Made by a program: the position numbers and the translations under genes
In this document: piece after piece, positions 44,703-53,496 of the stretch
Position numbering within the stretch: the stretch's first letter is position 1
Layout: each line of letters starts with the position of its first letter
Assembly (NCBI RefSeq): GCF_013201725.1
Contig: NZ_CP053835.1
Location: forward strand, 2,232,001 to 2,296,000
Length of the DNA stretch: 64,000 nt
Source: Arcobacter defluvii
Lineage (GTDB): Bacteria; Campylobacterota; Campylobacteria; Campylobacterales; Arcobacteraceae
Reading direction: 5' to 3'
Notes under the pieces: generated by a model
The model's input: the letters and a program-made list of their open reading frames with translations, nothing else
Databases searched by the model: none
Told to the model about the DNA's origin: nothing

Positions 44703-46149
44703 CTATAATTTAATTTCTAATGCTTTTTCTATATCAAGTTTACAAAATACTTTATACATATTTTCAAATTTTAATGGTTCAAAATCTATGTTTGTAAAAT
44801 TACTTAATATTAAGTGATATACCTTTGCAGATAATCTTGGATTCCATTGTGTTAGATTAAAAATATTTATTTTTATTTCCAATTCTTCAAGTAAAACTAA
44901 TGCTATCTCCTTTTTATCAAATTTTATTGCGAATTTCACATATTCAATTATTAAGTTAAATTTTTCTTCTTCATTCGATGAAGCAAAAACTTTTTTTTCA
45001 AAAAACTTCATTGCTTCTTTTATTTTTCCTCTTGATGCATATTCATTCACCAATACTAAAAAATCTTCTTCTTTAGTTTCTTCTTTTTCTAAAATTATCT
45101 CTTTACTATTAAGTTCGTTTTCTATCCATATTTTTGATTCATTATTACAAAATGGACTCCCATCAATAAAATTTAGATTTAAAAGTTCTTGATTTGTTTT
45201 TATGAAAGATAACAAATTATTTTTAATCTCTTCAGCATATTCATAAGATTTATTCTCTATTAAAATATTATATATGTAGTAATGTCCTGTTATCCAAAAA
45301 GGAGATACTTCTATAATCTCTTCAATTAAAATACTAGCTTCTTGAAAGTTTTTTTTGGAATATAACTCTTCTATAGCTAATAATTCATCTTTTTGTGGAG
45401 GATAAATAGAAGTTTTACTACCTTCTGAAAGTGGTAAGCCATCAACTTCTAACCAAGATAAAAATCTTGTAATTCTTAAAGCTGTTATATTTATAAAATT
45501 TTTATTTCTATAATATTTTAATCTTAGTTTTTACATCTTTTAATAGTTTATTAGCCTCAAAATCTGACTTTACATCTGTTATTTCTTTTTCTGATTTTTG
45601 AACTACAATTTTCTCAGTTTTATTAACAATATCAATTATTGTTTCTTTTGTAATTTCAAGTAAATTTCTAAAATACCTTTCATCTTTTTGTGTTAAAGTT
45701 ACAAAAAGTTCAGATGATTTTTTAAATAAATCATTTATTTCTTGTTTTGATTGTATTGATTTTTTAAATATATCGTTTTTTGAAACTAAATTTGTTAGAT
45801 TAGTTTCTAACCAAAGTAATAAATTGATTTTTGATTTTTTTGAATTTGGAAAAGATTGTTCAAAATATTTTTCTAAAAATTTAATATAAGTATCAAAGGA
45901 ATAAATGAAACCAGAGAAACCTTCTAATTTACATTTTGAATAAAACCATAAAGTAATTAATTTTATATCTTTAGTATTCGAACAAAGATAATTTTCGCAA
46001 TTTGTTATCAAAAAACTATAATCTATTATTTCTTGATTAACACTTGTTTCTTTATCTATTTCTTGCTCAATTAAAAGATAATTATCTTCTAACTTACAAT
46101 CATATCCATAAAAATTATCAAATTCTTTTAAAATACTTTCTCTTAACAA
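44703..46149 (-). pseudogene. tssA: TssA, reading frame split by +1 frameshift
   Basis: The frame from ATG 46149 runs 213 residues (ImpA_N-type domain with CKLEGFSGFIYSFDTYIKFL and ERYFRNLLEITKETIIDIVN) and stops at 45508. The next frame continues without start: LRLKYYRNKNFINITALRIT, RFLSWLEVDGLPLSEGSKTS, then ELYSKKNFQEASILIEEIIE and the C-terminal NFIDGSPFCNNESKIWIENE. Removing one base of the T5 run at 45528-45532 yields one 481-residue frame (KDVKLRLKYYRNK). TssA caps and starts sheath-tube polymerisation, so if real the break should weaken the T6SS. Equally it may be phase variation or a homopolymer error. Confidence 0.85.
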
Positions 46150-46320
46150 ATCATTTTCCTGTGTAATTTGATGAATTTTAATATATTATTTCTTTATTTA
46201 TTATTTAATTATTAATATATGTCATAAAATTTTATATAATTATTTTATAATAATATATTTACAAACTAATTAAGTTTACTTTGGTTAAAATGAGAAAATT
46301 TGTGAAATTAAAGGAAAATA
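46150..46320. promoter_or_regulatory. Divergent promoter region of the T6SS operons
   Basis: 171 bases, extremely AT-rich, between the minus-strand tssA-vgrG1 operon and the plus-strand M23-hcp-vgrG2 genes. Several TATAAT-like sequences occur on both strands (for example around 46235-46255) but no single promoter, sigma-54 box or operator stands out. Confidence 0.5.
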
Positions 46321-47097
46321 TTGCTTAGAGGAATTGTATTAAAAGATAAAAATATAATTATATTATCTATTATATTTCTTTTATTAATTATTTTTATCTA
46401 TATTTTCTACTTAAATTTTATTATTTCAGATTTAAAGAATGATTTAAAATCAAAAGAAAACCTTTATTCAATACAGATAAACAATAGAATAGATGAGATT
46501 TTAGAACTTTCTGAACAAATTAAAGAATTACATAGAATAATGGACGTTGGTTTAGTTTTAAATTCAAATGACAAAATAGTATTCAATAATAAAATAGATG
46601 AAAATAGTTTAAATAATTTATTTAAAATCATTCCAAATGGTTTTCCTTTAATAGATGTACAAGTCAGTTCTAGATTTGGAGAAAGAATACATCCAATTTC
46701 AAATATAGAAAAATTTCATTCTGGATTAGATTTAAAAACTAAAATTGGTAATAATGTTTATTCAACCGCTTCTGGAGTTGTATATAAAGTAAGAAATGAA
46801 GACAATGGAGGTTATGGAAAATTTGTAACAATTTTACATGCCTTTGGATTTACTACCTTATATGCTCATCTAGATGAAGTTCTTGTAAAAGAAGGTGATT
46901 TTGTAGATAAAAATAGTGTAATTGCAACATCAGGAAATACTGGAATATCAACTGGACCACATCTTCACTATGAAATTAAATTTTTAGAAAAACATTTAAA
47001 TCCAATAGATTTTATTTATTGGAATAAAAAATCTTTTAACTCTATATTTATGAACAATTCTAATATAGAATGGAAAAATTTAATAAACAAATTCTAA
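46321..47097 (+). CDS. M23 (LytM) peptidoglycan endopeptidase, T6SS-linked
   Basis: A 258-residue protein. One membrane anchor (residues about 12-34), a coiled linker and a C-terminal LytM/M23 domain with the zinc ligands H133-x3-D137 (FHSGLD) and H214-L-H216 (PHLHYE) plus YAHL near 183. The start is a TTG at 46321 with AAGGAA before it. Zinc endopeptidases of this kind open the cell wall for T6SS assembly, like TagX in Acinetobacter; the role here is inferred from place in the cluster. It is the first gene of the plus-strand side. Confidence 0.85.
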   Translation: MLRGIVLKDKNIIILSIIFLLLIIFIYIFYLNFIISDLKNDLKSKENLYSIQINNRIDEILELSEQIKELHRIMDVGLVLNSNDKIVFNNKIDENSLNNLFKIIPNGFPLIDVQVSSRFGERIHPISNIEKFHSGLDLKTKIGNNVYSTASGVVYKVRNEDNGGYGKFVTILHAFGFTTLYAHLDEVLVKEGDFVDKNSVIATSGNTGISTGPHLHYEIKFLEKHLNPIDFIYWNKKSFNSIFMNNSNIEWKNLINKF

Positions 47098-47113
47098 AAA
47101 ATTAGGAATTAAA

Positions 47114-47662
47114 ATGCTTGATGATACTAAATACAAAAACATAATAGAACAAATTCATGAATTAAATAGACAGAATTATCTAAACTCTGATGAAAATATA
47201 GATAAATTAATTTATAAAATAAATAAATTAGAGGAAAAAATTGAGAATAAAAAATTTACTTTAAATATAAAAGAATACATTTTATTTTCTCTTTTAGGAA
47301 TCAATTTATTACTTACTTTATCTATTTTTTTTGTACATATTTTTGCCAATGAAGTTGATAGTGAAGAAAAATTTACTAAAAATAATAATTCTGAAGTAAA
47401 AATTGAACAAAAAATTTCAACAAATGATGAAATTTTAAAATTTAATCAAGATTCTTTAAAAAATATTGAAGATATAAAATATGAAGATATAAAACCAATA
47501 ATAAAAAAAGGCACTCCATTCTTCTGTGAAGGGGAAATATCAACAAAACAGATTCCTTATACAGTTGAAATAAAAGGTAAATTATATAGCGATAAATTCA
47601 CCTTTATTTTACAAGAAAATTCAAAAAATAAAGATTGTTTCATAAAAAAAGATAATTTATAA
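47114..47662 (+). CDS. Membrane protein of unknown function in the T6SS cluster
   Basis: A 182-residue protein. An N-terminal coiled coil (DKLIYKINKLEEKIENK) precedes one membrane segment (YILFSLLGINLLLTLSIFFV) at about residues 55-78. A charged linker follows, then a C-terminal domain of beta type with two Cys (GTPFFCEGEISTKQIPYTVE; NSKNKDCFIKKD). The topology is probably cytoplasmic N-terminus and periplasmic C-terminus. It begins 16 bases after the M23 gene and is probably cotranscribed. No family recognised; perhaps a membrane-complex accessory. Confidence 0.65.
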   Translation: MLDDTKYKNIIEQIHELNRQNYLNSDENIDKLIYKINKLEEKIENKKFTLNIKEYILFSLLGINLLLTLSIFFVHIFANEVDSEEKFTKNNNSEVKIEQKISTNDEILKFNQDSLKNIEDIKYEDIKPIIKKGTPFFCEGEISTKQIPYTVEIKGKLYSDKFTFILQENSKNKDCFIKKDNL

Positions 47663-47723
47663 ATAATGTTTTAAATTATGTTATTATATTATTATGTTTT
47701 ATTTTATTATTTAAGGAGCAAGG

Positions 47724-48248
47724 ATGAATAATCCAGTATTTATTTCAATTAAAGGAAGTACTCAAGGTTTGATTACTGAAGGAGCATTTACTGCTGAATC
47801 TGTTGGGAACTCGTTTCAAAAAGGACATGAAAATGAAGCTTTAGTAAAAGCTTTTAATCACAATATTAAAATTCCAAGAGATCCTCAATCTGGACAACCT
47901 TCAGGTCAAAGAGTTCATGAACCTTTAGTTATTACAAAACTTGTAGATAAATCTACACCACTTTTATATAATGCATTAACAAAAGGTGAAACATTAACTA
48001 ATGTAGAATTAAAATGGTATAGAACAAGTTATACAGGAAAACCAGAACATTATTTTAGTTTAGTATTAGAAGATGCTGTAATTGTAAATATTGATTCATT
48101 TATGGATATGCAAGTAGGAGAAACTAAAGTTCAAGTTGCTCCTTTAGAAAAAATTTCTTTTGCTTATAGAAAAATCACTTGGAGACATGAAGTAGCAAGC
48201 ACTTCAGGAGAAGATGATTGGAGAATAGGCGTAGGATTAAATGCTTAA
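47724..48248 (+). CDS. hcp: Hcp, T6SS tube protein
   Basis: A 174-residue Hcp. MNNPVFISIKGSTQGLITEG then SFQKGHENEALVKAFNHNIK with IPRDPQSGQPSGQRVHEPLV, and LTNVELKWYRTSYTGKPEHY with IDSFMDMQVG, match the hexameric tube family. A strong AAGGAGCAAGG precedes the ATG and a strong terminator follows, so it is probably expressed as its own abundant unit. It is stacked within the sheath and secreted. Confidence 0.97.
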   Translation: MNNPVFISIKGSTQGLITEGAFTAESVGNSFQKGHENEALVKAFNHNIKIPRDPQSGQPSGQRVHEPLVITKLVDKSTPLLYNALTKGETLTNVELKWYRTSYTGKPEHYFSLVLEDAVIVNIDSFMDMQVGETKVQVAPLEKISFAYRKITWRHEVASTSGEDDWRIGVGLNA

Positions 48249-48251
48249 CTT

Positions 48252-48278
48252 AAAAAAGGTGGGAACCCACCTTTTTTT
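48252..48278 (+). terminator. Strong terminator after hcp
   Basis: A 12-bp stem AAAAAAGGTGGG/CCCACCTTTTTT (48252-48263 and 48266-48277) around AA, with a T7 run. It follows hcp by three bases. Some read-through or a separate promoter is needed for vgrG2, which starts 50 bases on. Confidence 0.9.
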
Positions 48279-48301
48279 ATCTTAAACTAAAAGAGAACAT
48301 A

Positions 48302-51148
48302 ATGAAAGAAATTTTAGATTTATTATCAACAAAAGCGACATTGCAAAAAGTAAAAGGTAGAATAAAATTATTAAACTATAAGCAAGAAGAGATAAAAGGA
48401 TTAATAGAAGAGGATTATTCAATTTATTCTTTAACAGGGAATAGTAATATAGATGAAATATATAGTTTTAATGTATCTTTTATAAGTAATGAATTTTTAA
48501 ATATTGATTTATTATTAGATACTGATGTAGAAATTATAATTGAAGATTTAATAAATTTAAGAATAAAAAAAAATATATTTGGAAAAATTTGTAAAATAGA
48601 AGAAGATTCGATTGTTGCAAAAAAATATATGTATAAAATTGAAGTAGTACATCCTTTATATTATTTAAACTTTACAAATAAATATGAAATATTTCAGAAT
48701 AAAAAATTTGAAGATATTATTTATGAAATAATACAAAGATATTCAGCATTATTAAATACATCTTTAGAGATAAGAATAGATAAAGATAAAACACCAATAA
48801 GAGAATATACAACTCAATATAATCAAAGTGATTTAGATTTTATAATGATGTTAGCTCAAACAGAAGGATATAATTTAATATTTGATTATAGTAATAATCA
48901 ACCATATAAAGTAATACTATGCCAATTAAATGATTATGCTTTAGTAAATCCAGTAATAAAATCAATTTCTAATTTTAATATAATCAAAAAATTTAATGCA
49001 ACTTCTCATATAGAGGATTATTATGATTATAATAGACCAAGTAAAGAATATAAAATAAATAGTAATGTATATAAAGAAAATGAAGAAGAAAATCAAAATA
49101 GTAAACAATTACAACAAGAATTAAAAGTAGAAAAATTAAAAGATAAATTGAATCTATTAAATGAGAGTTATTATGAAGATTTAACTAGATATAGTAATAT
49201 AGATTCATTAAGAGAAACTTCAAAAATAAAAACAATAAAAGCTTATTCAAAAGAGATACAACTAAAAGATAGTTTATTAGTAGAACTATATGATGATAAA
49301 GTAAATAAATCAAAAGAAGTAATAATATTAGGAGTGAAATATAAAGCATACTTTCCAAATGCTTTAGATGAATATACAACTTTAAATCAAACCTTACAAT
49401 ATGAAGTAGAAGTAACTTGTATTCCAAAAGAAATAATATATAAACCAAATAAAACAATAAAACAATCAAAAATATATGGAATACAAACAGCAATAGTTTC
49501 AAATAATGAGAATAATTTAAAAGAAGAAGAGAATAATATAGATGTAGATGAACAAGGAAGAGTAAGAGTGGTGTTTCATTTTGAAAGAAATAAAACAACA
49601 TCTTGTTACTTAAGAGTGTCAAATATTTCAAGTGGGAATAACTATGGTTCAATATTTATACCAAGAGTAAATAGTGAAGTAATAGTAAGCTTTATAAATG
49701 GAGACCCCGATAAACCAATAATAATAGGGAGCTTATATAATGGTGAGAATAAAATAGCACATTCTTTGCCAAATAATAAAACAAAAAGTTATATAAGAAC
49801 ATATACGACACCACAATATGAAGATGAAATAGGATTTAATGAGATATTGTTTGAAGATAAAAGAGGAGAAGAAGAATTAAATATAAAAGCACAAAGAGAT
49901 ATGAACTCTTTAATACAAAATGATGAGACAAGAATAGTAAAACATAATCAAAAGATAATAATAGAGAATGATAAGATAGAAGATATAAAAAGAGATTCAA
50001 AAATAATAATAAATAATGAACAAATAGTAGAAGTAAAATCAAATAGTAAAGAGAAGATAGAGAAAGATAAAGAATTAACAGTTGAAGAGGATTATGATAT
50101 TAATGTTAACAAAAATCTTAATCTTTTGGTTAATGATAATTTAAAACAAATAATAGAAAAAGATTTTACATTAAGAGTAAAAGGAAATCAAACGGAATAT
50201 GTAGAAAAAGATGTGAAAAAAAAGTATTTACAAAATCTTTTTTTACAAATTTCTAATAATTTTAGACTTGACATAAAAAACAATTATCATATCAATGCAA
50301 ACTCAATAAAACAAGAAGCAAATAAAATTGAGATTATTGCTAATGAAGCTATTACTTTAAGAAGTAATTCTAATTGTTTAACTATCAATAAAAGTGGCAT
50401 TTTTTTAAAAACTAATAATTTAGACACTACTTCTTCTTATTCTGGGGTATTTGCAAATGATGTAGAAAAAGTTGATATTCAAAAACCTCTTTATGAAAAG
50501 CTCAAAGTAGTTTCTATTGAAGCCAATATTCTCAAACAAAATTCTATAAATGATTCTTTAATTTTTAATGCTAATACTTTACTTTATAAAAATGATTCAT
50601 GGATTCAATCTAATACTTTATCCTCTTCTCAACTCTCTTTATTACAGTGGCATTTTATAAAAAACAATGACTCTTTTGACAATGATCTTCATTCTGATTT
50701 TATCTCTAAAGATAATATTACTATTGATGGTTTAAATCTAATCGTTAATCTTGAAAGAAACAATTTATATAAATATGCTCATATTTTCTGTTTTACTAAT
50801 AATCACAAAGAAGAAGGTTATATTTTAATAGAATTAAAAAGAAATATTAAAGTAATTGATATAAAAATAAAATATCTTTCTAATGAAGAGATTGAAGCTA
50901 CTGCTATTCTAAATATTGTAGAACCAACTCAAGAGGAGTTAAATCAAATCAGATGGAATATAGAAGGTAATCTTATCTCTAAATATAATGGTTTACAAAC
51001 TATAAAACACAATATAAAAAAAGAGAATATTTATGAAATAAACTTTTATTCATTTATAATCAATAATCAAAATATTCAAGATTATGCTAATGCTTTTGCT
51101 GTGTTTGATGAGGATGAAAAAAAATTAAATGATTTAGGGATAAATTAA
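48302..51148 (+). CDS. vgrG: VgrG spike protein with C-terminal extension (vgrG2)
   Basis: A 948-residue VgrG. The part from ATLQKVKGRIKLLNYK to NLLVNDNL, about 600 residues, is nearly identical to vgrG1 (differences seen: EENQNSK for EENPNSK, KQSKIYG for KQTKIYG, GSIFIP for GSMFIP, EDKRGEE for EDKQGEE). The spike then diverges, and a C-terminal extension of about 220 residues follows (LYEKLKVVSIEANILKQNSI ... QDYANAFAVFDEDEKKLNDL) with beta-rich repeats, perhaps an adaptor for the downstream effector. The N-terminal 18 residues are shorter than in vgrG1. The effector gene starts on its stop codon (TAATG). Confidence 0.95.
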   Translation: MKEILDLLSTKATLQKVKGRIKLLNYKQEEIKGLIEEDYSIYSLTGNSNIDEIYSFNVSFISNEFLNIDLLLDTDVEIIIEDLINLRIKKNIFGKICKIEEDSIVAKKYMYKIEVVHPLYYLNFTNKYEIFQNKKFEDIIYEIIQRYSALLNTSLEIRIDKDKTPIREYTTQYNQSDLDFIMMLAQTEGYNLIFDYSNNQPYKVILCQLNDYALVNPVIKSISNFNIIKKFNATSHIEDYYDYNRPSKEYKINSNVYKENEEENQNSKQLQQELKVEKLKDKLNLLNESYYEDLTRYSNIDSLRETSKIKTIKAYSKEIQLKDSLLVELYDDKVNKSKEVIILGVKYKAYFPNALDEYTTLNQTLQYEVEVTCIPKEIIYKPNKTIKQSKIYGIQTAIVSNNENNLKEEENNIDVDEQGRVRVVFHFERNKTTSCYLRVSNISSGNNYGSIFIPRVNSEVIVSFINGDPDKPIIIGSLYNGENKIAHSLPNNKTKSYIRTYTTPQYEDEIGFNEILFEDKRGEEELNIKAQRDMNSLIQNDETRIVKHNQKIIIENDKIEDIKRDSKIIINNEQIVEVKSNSKEKIEKDKELTVEEDYDINVNKNLNLLVNDNLKQIIEKDFTLRVKGNQTEYVEKDVKKKYLQNLFLQISNNFRLDIKNNYHINANSIKQEANKIEIIANEAITLRSNSNCLTINKSGIFLKTNNLDTTSSYSGVFANDVEKVDIQKPLYEKLKVVSIEANILKQNSINDSLIFNANTLLYKNDSWIQSNTLSSSQLSLLQWHFIKNNDSFDNDLHSDFISKDNITIDGLNLIVNLERNNLYKYAHIFCFTNNHKEEGYILIELKRNIKVIDIKIKYLSNEEIEATAILNIVEPTQEELNQIRWNIEGNLISKYNGLQTIKHNIKKENIYEINFYSFIINNQNIQDYANAFAVFDEDEKKLNDLGIN
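48335..50144. repeat. Long inverted repeat, right arm (within vgrG2)
   Basis: The counterpart of 26979-28788 in opposite orientation. It covers codons for the shared gp27/gp5 core and the first part of the spike. The identical stretch ends at AATTTAAA (about 50137-50144), after which the two vgrG genes differ. Confidence 0.9.
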
Positions 51149-52395
51149 TGAGTAAAAAATTAGATGATAAAATATTATTACATGCTAAACCAATAGTCTC
51201 AAAAGAAGAATTTATAAATAATTTCAAAAATATTACTTTAGAAATAAAACTTTTAAGAAATAATAAAGAACCTATAAAAGATATTTCTTTTAAAGCTGAA
51301 AATATAAAAGTAGAAAAAGTTTCAAATAATATAGAATTATTAAAAAAATATAATTTAATATATGAAAATAAATATATTATAAAATATGAATTTACAGCAA
51401 GAGAAATAGCAACAAAATTAGAATTAACAGATGAAGAAATAAAAGATGTATCTTTTGTTTCTGGTTGGATAGATGCTAATTGTGATGGAAAATTTAGTAA
51501 AAACTATGAAAAATGGGTTGAAATTGCTATTTGTAGAGGAATCACTAAAGAAATGTTAGTTGCAATGGAATGTATAGAAGCAAGTAATAATCAAGAGTTA
51601 ATAGATGCTTTAAATAAATATTGTTGTCAACATGAGATTAATACTCCTCTTAGAGTTGCTCATTTTTTAGCACAAGCTGCAACTGAAAGTGGTGGGTTTA
51701 CAAAATTTGTGGAAGATGGTACATATAAAGAATCAATAGCTATACAAAGTAGCTACTATAGTGCATATAGAAATAGTATTGAAGGAAAAAATATTCAATT
51801 AATTCCAAGAAAAGATAGAAATGGAAATATACAAAGAGATAACGATGGAAATATAATTTATAACTGTAAACAACCTGAATATTTTAACTGTAAATATGGT
51901 GGGAAACAAGGTAATACAAAAGTAGAACCTCTTAATCCAAAAAAACAATATTACTATCAAATCAACGATGGGTTTAATTATCGAGGTAGAGGGTTAATAC
52001 AAATAACATTTAGAGATACTTATAAAAACTTCACTACAAGATACAATGCTAAAAATCCAGATGATATAAAAGACTTTGAAGCAAATCCTAATTTATTAGA
52101 GCAAATAAAATATGCTGTTGCTTCTGCGTGTGATTATTGGGCGAATAAATCAGGTGGTGGAAAATCATCACTCAATGCTCATGCTGATGAAGGTACAAGG
52201 GATGAAGTGGTGTTGAAAATAAGTGCGGTTGTGAATGGGTACTATCCGAAAGAGTTGTCAGAATACAATAATTTAACATCAAGTGAAAAAGCCAAATATA
52301 AAAAAGCAAACGACAACCTCTATATAAAAACACCAAACGGCTACGATGAAAGACTAGAAAACTTTCATAAACTTAAACAACATATGGAACTATGA
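51148..52395 (+). CDS. GH19-type peptidoglycan hydrolase T6SS effector
   Basis: A 415-residue protein. Residues 1-125 form an N-terminal module with GWIDANCDG (106-114), the same kind as in the DUF2235 effector. Residues 150-415 are a GH19 chitinase/lysozyme-like domain: LRVAHFLAQAATESGGFTKF with the putative catalytic Glu180, then GFNYRGRGLIQITFRDTYKN, the GH19 signature, and ANPNLLEQIKYAVASACDYW. GH19 enzymes in T6SS clusters act as muramidases on peptidoglycan. The start overlaps the vgrG2 stop by one base. Three genes for signal-peptide proteins follow. Confidence 0.9.
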   Translation: MSKKLDDKILLHAKPIVSKEEFINNFKNITLEIKLLRNNKEPIKDISFKAENIKVEKVSNNIELLKKYNLIYENKYIIKYEFTAREIATKLELTDEEIKDVSFVSGWIDANCDGKFSKNYEKWVEIAICRGITKEMLVAMECIEASNNQELIDALNKYCCQHEINTPLRVAHFLAQAATESGGFTKFVEDGTYKESIAIQSSYYSAYRNSIEGKNIQLIPRKDRNGNIQRDNDGNIIYNCKQPEYFNCKYGGKQGNTKVEPLNPKKQYYYQINDGFNYRGRGLIQITFRDTYKNFTTRYNAKNPDDIKDFEANPNLLEQIKYAVASACDYWANKSGGGKSSLNAHADEGTRDEVVLKISAVVNGYYPKELSEYNNLTSSEKAKYKKANDNLYIKTPNGYDERLENFHKLKQHMEL

Positions 52396-52407
52396 GGAAA
52401 AAAATAG

Positions 52408-53496
52408 ATGAAAAAACAGATAGTAAAAACAATTACATTTTTAGGAATATTTTTTAGTTCAAATCTCTTTGCAATCACACCACCAACTCCAGAAGAATAT
52501 AAAGAAATTGTAGATTCTTTTAAGCTTATTGATACAAGCGAAAAAGAGCTATCAAGAACCTATAAGATAAATGGAGAAATTATAAAAGCCGAACTTCAAA
52601 AAGAAGAAAATGAACCATTTCAGGAAGTTCAACACATTATAACTATTGGAGACAAAGATCTTGGAGAGCCTAAAAATTGGACAGGAATAGATAAATATGA
52701 TCAAAAACTTTTATTTGTAGCTTGTATTTCACTCAATAAAAAGATAGTTTTAGCTTCTTTAGTAAGGTCATCTTTTAATGCAAAAAAAACAAAGCAAACA
52801 GCAGTTCGTTATGCAGGGTATGTAACAGAAATTGAGGAAAATACTTGTTGTGGAAATTATGGTGATATAGGAGATGACTGCCTCTTTGATGAAGAACATT
52901 CTGCAGGTTGGGAAACTTCAATCCCAACCTACAACCCAAACGAGTTCTACCCCTACTTCAATGAACAAAGAATCCTTGAAAGACTTTATGAAACTGGAAC
53001 TTGTGATAAAAAAGCTACAAATGAAGCTAATATTGAAGTTTTACTAGGAAATAAATGGATACCTCAAGAACAAAGTTGGGATATAAAAGAAAAAATAGCT
53101 ACTACTATTTTAACATTAAATCAACTTTTAGAAAATGCAAAATCAAATCAAAAATTAACATTTGAACAAATCAATGAAGTTTTAAAAAATGAGGAATTAA
53201 ATATAAAAACTCTTCAAAAATATAATGATTTAGCATATTATTTACAACTATCAAATAAAAATAAAGAAGCTATTTTTATTTTAGAAAAAATTATAGAAAA
53301 ATTTCCAAATAGAACTGTTGCTTATCTAAATCTTGCTGATGCTTATAATGGATTAAATAATAAAGATAATGCAAAACAAAACTATGAAAAATATATAGAA
53401 CTTATGAAACTAGATAATAAAAAATCTAAAATCCCTATAAGAGTTTTTAAGCATTTAAATGTTTTTAAATCTAATGAAACTATAAGGGAAAAATAG
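52408..53496 (+). CDS. Periplasmic TPR protein 1, putative muramidase immunity protein
   Basis: A 362-residue exported protein. The signal peptide is MKKQIVKTITFLGIFFSSNL ending FA, so it is periplasmic. Residues 45-190 are variable among the three tandem copies and include the Cys pair NTCCGNY and IPTYNPNEFYPYFNEQ. The C-terminal half has TPR-like helices (YYLQLSNKNKEAIFILEKII; VAYLNLADAYNGLNNKDNAK). Its place directly after a GH19 effector makes an immunity role likely. It starts 12 bases after the effector gene. Confidence 0.75.
   Translation: MKKQIVKTITFLGIFFSSNLFAITPPTPEEYKEIVDSFKLIDTSEKELSRTYKINGEIIKAELQKEENEPFQEVQHIITIGDKDLGEPKNWTGIDKYDQKLLFVACISLNKKIVLASLVRSSFNAKKTKQTAVRYAGYVTEIEENTCCGNYGDIGDDCLFDEEHSAGWETSIPTYNPNEFYPYFNEQRILERLYETGTCDKKATNEANIEVLLGNKWIPQEQSWDIKEKIATTILTLNQLLENAKSNQKLTFEQINEVLKNEELNIKTLQKYNDLAYYLQLSNKNKEAIFILEKIIEKFPNRTVAYLNLADAYNGLNNKDNAKQNYEKYIELMKLDNKKSKIPIRVFKHLNVFKSNETIREK

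Noticed and set aside
46150-46320. Sigma-54-type promoter for the T6SS
   Set aside because: No GG-N10-GC core was found in the AT-rich intergenic region.
27471-50042. 155-residue and 68-residue frames antisense to both vgrG genes
   Set aside because: Conserved between copies only because vgrG1 and vgrG2 are nearly identical; Leu/Tyr-rich shadow peptides.
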